A stretch of 64,000 nt of DNA from Cyclina sinensis (GCA_012932295.1 JAAONU010000009.1:5816203-5880202), one strand, 5' to 3'. Positions 24,041 through 33,959 are shown, numbered from the stretch's first letter. The notes: generated by a model not told the origin, from the letters alone. Program-made: numbers and translations.

Positions 24041-25502
24041 TTCTTTGATAATGATATTTCTACAAAAAAACAGGTTTTCCAGCATTTTATCAACATGGTC
24101 TCCCTACAAATGTTACCTTTGGTTATTTACTCGTCCTCAAAGATGATAAAAAACTCCAGAAGGCTTGGTTCGGTTCACACAATTTAAAACTTAACAGTAT
24201 TAGTAGGTTACATGTTTTATAATAAAATCTAGCAGTCTCAATACTAAATGAACTGTGTTGCTGTTTATAAACCCTCTGGAACTGTTCCTGAGATAGTCCC
24301 TGGTAATAACTCATCCAAGCAACCAAAGTGGTAGGAATTTACCACTAAAAGAACGTGTACAGGTGGCAATAAAATAAAATCATGGTAAAATGTAATCTTA
24401 CAAATAATACTCAATGCCATTTTCAGACACGCAAGAAAATTTACTTTACCTTAAGATAGTTGACTAGTTTCAAACAAACTTACTGGCCGACAACTAAGGC
24501 TCCAACTGATAATGCAAATTCACCATCTTGAAATACATTTCGCAGTTGCTTCTAATACCCCCTGTTGCACAACAACAGGAGACAAATTAAAAATTGAGCA
24601 TGCTACAACATGCTTCTTTAAACACTTTCAAAAATATTTTTCTAGAAGTTTATACATAAGGTTTAAGTCTCGACTGTTTTTTTTTCCATTTTGTTACTTA
24701 TTTTTCTACAGAGACATGCAGATGGATATTCTCGAACAAACTTTACAGCTTCCACCTTTAAAAACCTTGTACACTATTGACATTTTTCAACCACACATGC
24801 ATGACATGGTCACCCTACAAAATGACGGATCAAAAACTTTTTTACAACCAATCAGTAAAAATGTAAAATTACTGTTGGCCAATCCGACTTTTTCTAAAAA
24901 AAATGAAGATATGTGAAACGTACTTGCTTCAACCATACATTAATTATGTTGAAAAAAATAATTCGATATTTTCAGATCATTTCCATATGACAACAATACA
25001 TTACCTTTATAGGTAATGAACTGCATTAAAAACAAGAAACATGAATATAACATCTGGTAAGGCATACCAAGTAGGTTGTCTAACGAACCAATGTTGCACA
25101 AAGTGACACTGATCTTCTTCACATAGGATCTTCTTCCACCAGGCTGCTGTTCAAAGTAGACTTTCAAAAACAGCTTCAAATACATGAATAAAATGGAGGA
25201 ATAAAGTGTTAATTTCAAAAGATTAAACACATGTAGAACATTTCAGACATAATACAGAATCAATGTCATCATTAAGTGGTTAAGACTGCTGTCAAATCCA
25301 GCTGATGATGTCTATATTTGTCTCAATTCACCAAGAACTGAAATATGCTGATACAAACGTATAACTAAGAGACCTTATTATATGCATATAAGCAAAATTT
25401 CCATAAAAAGAGCATCATTTCTCTCCCTCTATTACTCAGACATACATTGAAAAATGGTGCTACTCCAGTAGTTTTTAGTACCATCATAATTTGTTGGTAC
25501 CT
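24041..25502. other. Probable downstream flank or 3'UTR of the - strand gene
   Basis: No supported exon. A + strand frame at 24512-24916 (134 codons) has no splice context or recognisable domain and I treat it as chance. If the - strand gene has a long 3'UTR it would lie here, but no clear minus-strand AATAAA was found between 24.1 and 25.6 kb. Confidence 0.3.
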
Positions 25503-25615
25503 TCTCCATGTCTCTCCCCTCACTTCAGATCCTGTTGGTATATTCTCCATGTCTCCCCTCACATCAGATCCTGCTAATACATTCTCCATGTCTCTGTCTC
25601 TCCCATCACCAGAAT
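25503..25615 (-). repeat. Three-unit minisatellite just 3' of the stop codon
   Basis: On the + strand, ttctccatgtctctcccctc then cagatcctgttggtata repeats three times with a 39-44 bp step and growing divergence. It lies 14 bases beyond the stop codon of the - strand gene, so it would be in that transcript's 3'UTR. Confidence 0.75.
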
Positions 25616-25628
25616 CTGCTGAAATCCA

Positions 25629-25750
25629 TTAATCCAACCACTCAAAAGCAGACAAGTCATTCAACATGGCACAGGTTGCAATGACATCAGCACTGGAATC
25701 TTCAATAGTGTCAAATTCAGTCTTGCTCTCGGAAAGAGACAAAACTGGGA
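25629..25750 (-). CDS. Exon 4 (terminal) of an unrecognised small gene
   Basis: On the minus strand a T-rich tract and acceptor tttgatttttcag| precede 122 bases: two bases completing a split codon, 39 codons and TAA at 25631-25629. The peptide begins PVLSLSESKTEFDTIEDS and ends MLNDLSAFEWLD; it is acidic, with Trp near the C-terminus and no Cys pair or membrane segment. Phase 1 matches the donor of exon 3. Frame 0 is also open for 29 codons but gives a less protein-like sequence. I do not recognise the family. The acidic, aromatic-ended tail could be a short interaction motif, which is inference only. Confidence 0.6.
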
Positions 25751-25959
25751 CTGAAAAATCAAAGGAATTTACAGTTCAGATTTTAATATACATAATAATG
25801 TCTTAGCTTTTATATTTTCATTGTCTATTATTTCAAAACCTATTTTCATGGGTTCTATTTCTGTATCCCAAGTTGCATATTTACCATTTTTCTTCTACCC
25901 CTAACCTTTAAAATGCTCAGGATTACTACTAAAAATAAAAAAAATCACATTGTGAACTA

Positions 25960-26710
25960 TCAAACATATCATCAACCTTGTTTCATAGGTTTTCATTCTG
26001 TTTCCTGTATCACACTTCTGCTACATTTCTTCCTCTAAACTGATCAGGTTGGCTCAAACAAAATTAGAAACAGAATAAATTACATGCAATTAACTTGATA
26101 CAGATACAACATAAATCAAGAATTACATTACTGGTAAAAAGATAGTGCCAAAGACCTACTGAAAAAAGTTAATAAAAAAATCTATAGTGTTTGCACTGAT
26201 CTCTGCTTTGTCAGAGTGACTCCACGGATCCTACATTTAACTTAAAAAGTGCGAATTTACAAAAATTACCTGTAAGTATCTGACTGGAACATTTTCAAAT
26301 GGCAAAGCTTTAGTGCATGTGCAAGAATGTTAGGAAAACAGTGCAACATGTGAGGTGAAAGGCCTTACCACTTGAAAATGAACAATCAGATCCTTACTTA
26401 TATAAACAAAAGAGCCAAAATAAAGCAAGGAGTCATCCAAACGAGACAGTACAACCACAGCTGATTAGTAGACACTCCTAAAGTAGGATATTTCAAACAG
26501 AACGCAATACAGATTTATTTAACAGAAAAGTAATCTAGCCCAATTTAAAATATCACTCATGAAAAGAGGAAACAGTATAATTCTACATACATTGTTTTAA
26601 TCAATATGTACCTATTCCACAAACCTTTCAAAACTCTACCATTTGAGTGATGCTCAAATGGTCAAGGTTCATCTAAGTGGACCTGATAATACTGGTTCCT
26701 GAAAATACTG
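25960..26710. repeat. Block A of a diverged segmental duplication (intron)
   Basis: This intronic block matches 31311-32160 along its length. Shared strings include gtgtttgcactga, acctgtaagtat, tctgactggaac, gttaggaaaacag, accacagctgattagtag and a gtggacctgat segment. Order and orientation are the same. Block A lacks the SINE present in block B. The piece at 26640-26700 (minus strand: ttttcag|GAACCAGTATT) and its partner near 32145 could be decayed relatives of the terminal exon, since both read PV[LS]SGP; this is weak. Confidence 0.75.
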
Positions 26711-27021
26711 AGACATGTGAAATTAAGAAATTTTTTTTTGCACTGCATCCCTTTTTTAAATTACAAAATCTGTCCACAGATATGTGCCAAAACTGTCTTC
26801 AAGTGTGGAATAATGGTCTGGAAGGATATTAACTGAAGACTCTGTAAAAGGTAAAAGAAGAGTTATGGTTCTTATACATTAGACACCTTTGGGTAACGGT
26901 TAGTACAAAGAAGGGTGACACGAGGATGGACTAGATATAACAAAAGCTGTCAAACCTTCCTGATTTCAGATTTATGAGACTGTTTCAGAAAAGTGAAAAA
27001 CAAATTTACTCAAATAAGAAC

Positions 27022-27126
27022 CTACTCTTCCATCCTCATCTGACCCATTCTGCCATGCTGATGAATTTTTGCTTTCACCAGACCAAAACATATTCCAAAA
27101 CACATCAACCAGAATAAGGTCCAAAC
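27022..27126 (-). CDS. Exon 3 of the unrecognised small gene
   Basis: The minus strand shows a strong acceptor accttttcttttcag| and 105 bases: two bases, 34 codons, one base, so phase 1 at both ends. The donor is TAG|GTTCTT, a weak GT site; GTAGGT three bases earlier would be a better donor but changes phase to 0. The peptide starts LDLILVDVFWNMFWSGES and ends AWQNGSDEDGRV: a hydrophobic, Trp-rich first half, then a polar acidic half. It is homologous to exon 2 (shared L----D----[KN][VM][VF]WS--E pattern), so exons 2 and 3 arose by exon duplication. Joining exon 2 (G) to this exon (GT) gives Gly. Function unknown. Confidence 0.6.
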   Translation of the reverse strand, partial: VWTLFWLMCFGICFGLVKAKIHQHGRMGQMRMEE

Positions 27127-28363
27127 CTGAAAAGAAAAGGTAAACTTACTGGTTGTGTCGTATATCTGAATCTGCCTGTTATGTCCAAGGTCATTTAAAC
27201 CAAGTTCTGTCAAAAATGGAGACCAGGAAAATTCATTCTGTATCAACAACTTTAAATGAGGGACATCTTAATGCTAATTTAATTATACTGTTAACAGCCA
27301 TTTTCCTTAAAGTATTGACAAAAGTTATTAAATTATAATCCCTTTAAAAGGATTGCTTCAGAATTAAGTATTTAATCTGTTGCTTAAAAGAAGATAACAT
27401 ATCTTATACAAAATGCCATTTTCAGAAATAACAAGAATGATCAAACAGCCTGAAAATAAGTTTCCACTCTAACTTGTATCATTACGTCTGTTTCTGAGAA
27501 AAACAATAAGTAAAAAATAAATTTTTGCATGATGGTCTCTGACTTTCTGACGTAAATAAGCGTTATTAACCTGCTTTATTTACATAAACATTTAAAACAA
27601 AAGGGGCAAAGTAAAGTTAATTATCCCCTTAAATAACAATAAAATACGACTTTTAAAAATGAGACAAAAGAAATTTAAATTAGCGTTTGAATAGAAACAA
27701 TATGTAGCAGACGAACAACCAAAAAATGTTAAACGTTTAATTAACCTTATGGTAGAAGCCAAAATACAGAACCAATACTGCAAATATAAATAGAGGATAT
27801 TTGTTTATTTTTGTGGAAGATGATTTTTATTTTATGCCAACACGTCAAAAATGGGTATTTTATGACATTTTTACTCAGGGCCTTCAATAAATTCCCCATG
27901 GTGAGCCCCAAAACATTTATTTTTCTCTACACAGTTTATCAATATTTATTGAATTTTAGCCATAAATACTTTAATTATAAAAGCGGATTAATACCGAGTA
28001 ATATTCAATCAATTGAACTGAAAGTCGGCCATATTGGATATTGTCCATGTGAGTTATGTAAACAAATCAGACATTTTAAATAATTTATGGCGAATTTCAT
28101 CATTGTTCACAACTAGTTAGGCTCAGGAATTCAATATTATAACTGAATTTAACAAGGTAAATAAATTTCACTCGCTGTCACAGTCTGAAATACAGCGGAT
28201 TCTCTTGTATTTACGTGGTGGGGAAATTAGTTTCGGCACAAACAGTGGATTATCAAAATGGTAATTTCACTGATTCAAAACAGTGGATTATCACTTTTAT
28301 CTCACTGATATTTCCCTATATTTCATTGGTAGGCATACAATAATGAAGATGTAATTGTTTATC

Positions 28364-28440
28364 TTAAGGACAGAGAGAAACAGCAATTACTGGACAAGAA
28401 CATCTGCAAATCTTTGATTCAACTAGTGTGATGCAATAAC
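28364..28440 (-). pseudogene. Decayed exon-like copy
   Basis: The minus strand has acceptor-like acctgtctttccag|GTTATTG and the array's family string AAGATTTGCAGATGTTCTTG. The donor position reads CTTAAG|AT, so GT is lost. Stop codons interrupt the frames. Confidence 0.5.
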
Positions 28441-28666
28441 CTGGAAAGACAGGTGACTGCTATCAGAAAAAACATAGAAATATCTACTTCATTTATTTAC
28501 AAGAAAACGTAATAGAAAATAGCATTAGATAAAAGCAAACTTAGCACTTATTACTACACTGAAAGATTGCTATTGAAACTAAACATAACAAAAGCAGTAA
28601 AAACAATTCGTCAGTATTAAAATGTCCATATTTGGTATTTATATAGAAATTGTGCATTTTTTGTAC

Positions 28667-28744
28667 CTTAAGGATAGAGATGCACAGCAGTCTCTTCACC
28701 AAAACATCTGCAAATTTTCTTTTGGATTTGTGTAATGTTAATAC
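28667..28744 (-). pseudogene. Exon-like copy with intact splice borders
   Basis: The minus strand has gcctttcttttcag|GTATTAAC and CTTAAG|GTACAA, both good splice signals, around 78 bases. Phase 0 is open for all 26 codons (begins VLTLHKSKRKF), but the frame homologous to exon 3 contains a stop near its end. It could be a phase-0 exon or a decayed copy whose borders survive. It resembles the copies at 28364 and 29197 at the DNA level. Confidence 0.4.
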
Positions 28745-28973
28745 CTGAAAAGAAAGGCAATTGCTTACAATAACAGATAGACACGCTTATTTTATTTATT
28801 TACAGAAACTCTTAAAAAAATAAACCCAGATTAAATATCAGTAAATTAGCTTTTCTCATTACATGAAAGATTGAATTTAAACTGAACATAAAAATTGTAG
28901 TAACAAAAAATCTTCAGCATTAAAAAGTCAATATTTAGTATACAAACAACAAGAAAAGGGAAAACAAACTTAC

Positions 28974-29100
28974 TTTCTGTGGGAACAGCAATGTCACCAC
29001 AATTGCCAAAACTGCAAACTACATCATCCTGTGATCATTCTAGTCTGCTGATGAATGTAAGCAACCACTGGACCAAAAAATCATGCAAAATCTTCATTTA
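28974..29100 (-). pseudogene. Decayed copy of the cassette exon, one TGA
   Basis: In the frame of the exon at 29877-30002 it reads KILHDFLVQWLLTFISRLE, then TGA, then SQDDVVCSFGNCGDIAVPTE, ending at a perfect donor A|GTAAGT. The acceptor AG at the expected place is lost. The residue pattern K-I---------L--ISRL---D--VCSFG---IAV is kept on both sides of the stop, so this was coding until recently. Confidence 0.55.
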
Positions 29101-29196
29101 AAAAAAAAAGAAACATGTGAAAACGCTGTAAAGAAAAGCAACTGTTAAAAACAACACAGCTTTATTAATATGATGGAAACAAGTGCTGTGTTTTAC

Positions 29197-29275
29197 CTTT
29201 AGGATAAAGATGCACATAACCCACTAGACCAAAATCATCTTCAAATTTTCATTTGACCTGGTGTAATGCAAAAAA
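29197..29275 (-). pseudogene. Decayed exon-like copy
   Basis: The minus strand has gtatttttcttcag|TTTTTTGCATTACACC, the family string GAAAATTTGAAGATGATTTTG and a donor AAAG|GTAAAA. The frames are interrupted by stops. Confidence 0.45.
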
Positions 29276-29460
29276 CTGAAGAAAAATACCCCCGGAAATT
29301 GCTAATAATAACACATGGACATGCTTGTACAACTTATTTACACAAATCTTTAAAGAGAACTGGAGTTAAAAAGAAGGAAATAAGACCTTATCGCTTTGGT
29401 GAAAGATTGCATTGAAACTGAACATAAAAAAACAGCATAAAAACATTCTGCAGCATTAAC

Positions 29461-29840
29461 TAGAGATGTGTCCATAGGACATGGATGCCCCAATATTCCG
29501 CTGTATTGTCACAAAAGAATCCTGTACAATTACAGGTGCGGATAAACTTTGTTCTTAACATAAAGGAATCTAAAATTGCTATTTTTGCTTAATCAGGGGG
29601 CGTTACTCTGTAGATCTCAAATAATTGCCGATCGCCAATAAATTTGCGTCAAAATACTCAGGTGCTTAAGTTCACATGCTGACAATTATTTTTACCGTTT
29701 CATGACTCTAGCAATTACACGTTTGGAATTACACGGGACACAAACCAGCGTGACAGTGGACGGACGGACAAAGGGCAAATCCACATGCCCCACCCCCTCC
29801 CACTCCAAAAAATGGTGGGGGCGCAAAAAGTTCATATTTA
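29461..29840. repeat. Dispersed repeat fragment (GTGTCCATAGGACA family)
   Basis: It starts with gatgtgtccataggacatgg, also present in reverse near 57.89-57.92 kb. It includes the tract gtggacggacggacaaagg and ends with complementary C- and G-rich strings (ccccaccccc and ggtgggggcgc) that can pair locally. No coding is seen. Confidence 0.5.
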
Positions 29841-29876
29841 GGAGACAAAGTACTAGAAAAGAGAAAACCAACTTAC

Positions 29877-30002
29877 TTCCTATATGAACAGCAATTCCAC
29901 CTGAATGGCCAAAACTGCAAACTTTAGCATCCTGTGTACATGCTAATCTGCTGATTAAATTTAGCAACCTCTGGTCCACACCATCATCCCAAATCTTCCT
30001 TT
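29877..30002 (-). CDS. Candidate cassette exon (phase 1-1) of the small gene
   Basis: On the minus strand 126 bases lie between acceptor ttactggtag| and a consensus donor A|GTAAGT. They hold two bases, 41 codons and one base, so including the exon keeps frame between exon 2 and exon 3 and would give a 161-residue protein. The peptide begins RKIWDDGVDQRLLNLISRL and includes KVCSFGHSGGIAVHIG, with two Cys. The next copy, at 28974-29100, keeps the same pattern but has one stop, which argues that this reading frame was under protein-level constraint. The pyrimidine tract is mediocre. Whether it is used is unknown; no function is recognised. Confidence 0.45.
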
Positions 30003-30175
30003 CTACCAGTAACATGTAAAACCCTAACAATAACACATAGACATACTTGTGTCACAAACAAACAAACACACAAACATACCAAAAACAGACCCTCCGTGGG
30101 CACAAAACGTCGATATCTAGTAGACAAACAACTGAATTTATATGATGGAAGCAAGTACATTTTTTTTACTTTTAG

Positions 30176-30345
30176 AAAAGAGATGCACAGCAATCACTTG
30201 ACCAAATCATCTGTGAAACCTTCGTCACAATTGCCCAAACTGCAAACTTCATCATCTGGTGCACATGCTACAACTGCTGATGAATTGCAGCAACCATTAG
30301 AGCAGAAAATTTTGCAAATCTTCAATCCAAGTATTGCAAATATCA
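30176..30345 (-). pseudogene. Decayed chimeric exon-like copy
   Basis: The minus strand reads KILQNFLL-stop-WLLQFIS, then after frame changes DDEVCSLGNCDEG, and finally the GTGCATCTCTTTTCT end typical of the copies at 28667 and 29197. Several stops and shifts make it non-functional. It looks like a join of two copy types. Confidence 0.45.
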
Positions 30346-30419
30346 TTAGAAACAAGACCTGTCGGACACAACCATCAATGCACTTTTATGAACATTTCCT
30401 TTAAAGTCCAGGTGTGACT

Positions 30420-30605
30420 TTAAACCTTTAATCTACAAACCTGGGTCTTGCATATGAAACAACGTCTCAATGTGACACACGTTTATGCAAAATTATTTCT
30501 ATCCATGACAGACAAAGTTATGGACCGGACAAAAAAACGCGGACAGAATGCCAGACAATTCAAAAACTATATGCCTCCCATCTAATGCCTTCTTGGGGGC
30601 ATTAA
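30420..30605. repeat. Fragment of the composite dispersed repeat
   Basis: It contains aacctgggtcttgcatatg, gttatggaccggac and a final ttgggggcatta. These strings are shared with the unit repeated at 12.6-13.1 kb and, inverted, at 56.5-56.9 kb. Confidence 0.5.
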
Positions 30606-30837
30606 AAGGCAAAGACTAATAACTTATATACATAAAAACATTACAAAACACTGAAGTTAAGATTAATTACACAAACCTTTACAGACAAATTGGGAAAGAA
30701 GTAATAAATATCTGAAACAAGATGTTTAAAAAAATCATCGGAATCTTGATTTAGGATATGAACAAAAAGACAAGGAAGAAACTTGAACTCACCCAGAACA
30801 GAAACTTATTTCCAACTTGCAGTACCATCTCTTACAC

Positions 30838-30912
30838 TGGCTTATAGAAATAATATGAATTCACTAGACCAGAACACCTTGCAAAGCACAAAAACCTGAA
30901 TGAGGCCCAAAT
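30838..30912 (-). pseudogene. Decayed exon-2/3-like copy
   Basis: After acceptor ctattcttttcag| the minus strand reads LGLIQVFVLCKVFWSSEF, then ILFL and a TAA stop, clearly the same protein module as exons 2 and 3 (LCKV[VF]WSS). No donor is recognisable after the stop. Confidence 0.6.
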
Positions 30913-30975
30913 CTGAAAAGAATAGAAAATGGAAATAGACTAAATGATGGTTTTGTACATCTGAATATACCTATA

Positions 30976-31195
30976 GGAGGAGCGGTGGTCGAGGGGTTAG
31001 AGCGTCGGACTCCCGATCCGGATGTTGCTGGTTCGAATCCCACCAGAGGTTTAGAGTCTCCAGTGACATTCCACAGTCCTCACCTTCGGCGCGAGTACTG
31101 GTATGAACCCAGGAAGTAGTTGCAAGAACTGGCCTGCCTAGTATAGTCAGTACTGACTGTTGGCAGTAATTAGTTGAACTTAAACTATACATTGA
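30976..31195 (+). mobile_element. tRNA-derived SINE (Gly-CCC-like anticodon loop)
   Basis: Head at 30976-31049: an A box in GGTGGTCGAGGGGTTAGAGC, an anticodon-arm-like CGGACTCCCGATCCGG (loop CTCCCGA) and a B box GGTTCGAATCC. A body follows with ccttcggcgcgagtactgg and ggcctgcctagtatag. Its head and body differ from the SINE at 13.8-14.2 kb, so it is another family. It sits in an intron of the - strand gene, in opposite orientation. Confidence 0.75.
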
Positions 31196-31310
31196 TGAGA
31201 ATATAAACTTAAATTTTTGGAAATGATCAACGCACATATTCACCACTAAACAACTTGGAGAGCTCATGGAAAAATACGAATTACACAATGAAGCGAGCAA
31301 CCATATAACT

Positions 31311-32160
31311 AACCTTGTTTCGTGGATTTGCATTCTGTATCCCATATAATAAATTGCCTGCATTTCTTCCTAAGACCACTAAAACGCTCAGGATGGCTCA
31401 AACAAACAAACAAAACAGAATAAATTCAAGGAATTAAATTAACTGCTACAAATACAAAAACAATCAAGAGTTACATGACTGATAAAAAGAAATTAACAAT
31501 AAACTACTTAAAAATCAAAAAACCATTGTGTTTGCACTGACCTCTTCTTTTTCTGACTCCCTGCATACAAAATTTACCTGTAAGTATATGTAACACGGAA
31601 CAATCCACTTGCGCTGAGCAGGATTTGAACTCGGGTACCTTCAATTACTAAACGGAAACTCTACCACGTTGTCATAAACGCTAGCTAATAGACAAGGGGG
31701 TAGAAGTGCCGTATTATACCTCTGATATATATATCTGACTGGAACACTTTCATCTGGCAAAGTCTTAGTGCATGCAAGAAGGTTAGGAAAACAGAAGTGC
31801 AACATGTGAAAACAAGTAAAGTGAACCATTTGAAAGTGACAAATAAGGTATTTACTTACATAAACATAACTGAAATAAAGCAAGAAGTCATCCGAAAAAA
31901 ACAGTAAAACCACAGCTGATTAGTAGACAACTTTTGTAGTAGAACTTCTGAAACAGTACTTAATATATATCAGAAGAATAAACCATGATTCATTAATACA
32001 CTGACAATTTTTTTAGATAGAAAATTATGTAATTACGTACCTTGTTTTACTTAAGACATACCTATTTAACAGCCAAACTGCACATTCCAAGCTGCTCAAA
32101 GGTCAAGGTTTATCTCCAGTGGACCTGATGACACTGGCACCCGAAAAGAGAAAGACGTCG
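31311..32160. repeat. Block B of the segmental duplication (intron)
   Basis: Paralogous to 25960-26710, same order and orientation, with many small indels. It differs by one clean 145-base insertion (a SINE) at about 31588-31733. Confidence 0.75.
31588..31733 (-). mobile_element. Short tRNA-like SINE, empty in block A
   Basis: The minus strand has an A box TGACAACGTGGTAGAGTTTC, an anticodon-loop-like TTAGTAA and a B box GAGTTCAAATCC. Block A reads acctgtaagtatctgactgg without a break, while block B has acctgtaagta, then the insert, then tctgactgg. The insert therefore entered after the block duplication. Confidence 0.65.
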
Positions 32161-32447
32161 TGTGCAAGTAAGAAAATTTATGTATATCTGCACTGCATCC
32201 TTCCTTTGTGAGATATATTCATACAAAAGTTGTGCCTGGACAGATAACAGTTATCAAATTAAACAAAAACTATTTAAGTATCTGAAGCACAAAAATTCTT
32301 TGGTTTTAATATATTTGCACGTTTTCTTCATTAAGATAAGTATTTGTAACTTGCTACAAGAAAAGCAGTTAATCTTTCTATATGGTTTAACAACTAATTC
32401 CAGATTTAGGAGACTGATAACTAGAAAGGAGTAAAACCTAAACTTAC

Positions 32448-32535
32448 CTAAAGCAGACCTAACTCTTCCCAAATCAACTGCCTCATTACTGGACCAGACC
32501 ACCTTGCAAAGCAAATCAAACAGTGGAGCCAAAGC
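32448..32535 (-). CDS. Exon 2 of the unrecognised small gene
   Basis: On the minus strand the acceptor accttttaag| opens 88 bases: 29 codons in phase 0 plus one base, ending at the near-consensus donor TTTAG|GTAAGT. The peptide starts ALAPLFDLLCKVVWSSNEA and ends LGRVRSAL. Phase 0 entry matches the donor of exon 1, and phase 1 exit matches exon 3 and the cassette exon. It is the best preserved relative of the module in exon 3 and of the decayed copy at 30838. The acceptor is AAG rather than CAG, with a T-rich but broken tract. Function not recognised. Confidence 0.6.
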
Positions 32536-33767
32536 CTTAAAAGGTCAAAGTTTACAAAAGCTGATGGATCGATTGTTTTTGAATCCACATTGTGTTTCTT
32601 GTGCCGCACACGATTTTCAAACTCGGCCACGTTTCGTAAGTCTGCTTTAGAGATTCAACACTATGTAAGTATAACCAGATAAATCATTAATCAAGGCAAA
32701 ACAGTCGCTGCTCTCTACATCCAAAATATTTAACTGTAATGCTTATTACTTTCTAACCAGGTCATGATAGGAACTAATATGATTTGGCTAGAAGACGATG
32801 GATAACGTATATTCTAAAATTAGCAGTGACTTTATATCACTGCGCTACACAGAACGTTAGACAGAAATTTGTAAAAAATAGAAAATCAAAAACAATTTGT
32901 TTGAATTGACAGAACTATTTGTTTTGCTGGAAGGTAGAAAATTCTGGTCATTGATAGCTGATTTGTGATACGCTTTGTGACGATCCAAAACGTAAGTGCT
33001 AACTGCTTGGTTGTTTTGTACATCTGATATTGCCTGTCACATCCAAGACCATTTAAACAAATTTTATTGGAAAATATTTAAAAATAAAGTGCAAATATTC
33101 CCAAAAACCATGGTCAGAGAGACCAGGAAGTTTCATTCTATACAACACTTTAACATGATTGTAAATTTAATCAGTTTGAAGTGCATTAAGAGTTATCTCC
33201 CTTGTATCTTAAATTATCCCTTTGAAAGTTCAGAATCAAATATTTCTGCTGTATAAATGAGATTACAAGTCTTATACAAAAATTAGTTCTATATTTAAGC
33301 ATAAATTACCATAAGGTTGCATCCAGAAGTTCTGCAGCAGACAGCAATTCAGAGTATTACACCTTCACCGACAAATCACAAATACACTAACCTGTAAAAC
33401 AAAAAATATTTTCAGGTCACTACATCTGGAACATCAGTCCCCTTGCCATCATATTCATGCCCATTGCCTAGGAAACTTTAATAACACAAATAAGCAGCCT
33501 GAATTTCTGCAATCAATAGATAGGCTCTAGTTTTCTGTCGTCGTGCAATATTCTAAACCACAGAGTAAGTAATAATAAATTCTAAAATCTTGTTAGATAA
33601 AGTCGCTTATTCTTGTTTTGGAAGAGATCTAAAGCACAGACAAAGTTTTTTGTCCATAACATCTGACCTTTTTCAAAATAAAAAACCTCCTTGCCTACCT
33701 GCAAAATGGTGCTTCGTCACAGTAAAATTTCAAAAAAGAAAAAAGTTACGAAATAAAGTCAACTTAC

Positions 33768-33812
33768 TGTCTTCAAAGAGATCCTGAAAACATGTCTGAA
33801 AAAGTCCGCCAT
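33768..33812 (-). CDS. Exon 1 (ATG exon) of the unrecognised small gene
   Basis: The minus strand carries ATG at 33812-33810 and 15 codons reading MADFFRHVFRISLKT, then the strong donor ACA|GTAAGT in phase 0. The ATG has G at +4. With exons 2, 3 and 4 the coding length is 45+88+105+122 = 360 bases, exactly 120 codons including the stop, and every junction agrees in phase. The start is chosen because a TATA box lies 84 bases upstream. The N-terminus is amphipathic and basic rather than a classical signal peptide; a mitochondrial or membrane-binding helix is possible but unproven. Confidence 0.6.
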
Positions 33813-33889
33813 CAACACAGAAACACTAACAGAACATTATTTGATAAGTAAGAACTCAAACAACTGAAATCGCACTGTGTACATTACCA

Positions 33890-33896
33890 TTTTATA
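33890..33896 (-). promoter_or_regulatory. TATA box of the - strand gene
   Basis: The minus strand reads GGTATAAAATGG, with TATAAAA at 33896-33890, 84 bases before the ATG. A start site about 30 bases downstream would give a 5'UTR near 50 bases. Further upstream lie an E-box CACGTG (33946-33951) and TTTCCGGA (near 33990), typical of animal promoters but not specific. Confidence 0.5.
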
Positions 33897-33959
33897 CCTT
33901 GAGTAAATAACATGAATAAAGCGTGAAATTCCTGCTTGTCAATGTCACGTGCAAAATAA

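Noticed and set aside
24512..24916. Open frame of 134 codons on +
   Set aside because: No Kozak context, promoter, splice sites or recognisable motif; AT-rich composition with Lys/Phe runs; it may lie in the 3' flank of the opposite-strand gene.
30976..31049. Genuine tRNA-Gly gene on +
   Set aside because: A SINE body follows without a terminator-like T run and the stems are imperfect.
32536..32640. Extra coding exon upstream of exon 2 on the minus strand (reads NVAEFENRVRHKKHN)
   Set aside because: It is open in a frame that runs through exon 2's DNA in the wrong frame, with only a weak acceptor. It might be a separate phase-0 exon with donor TTT|GTAAAC, but support is too thin.
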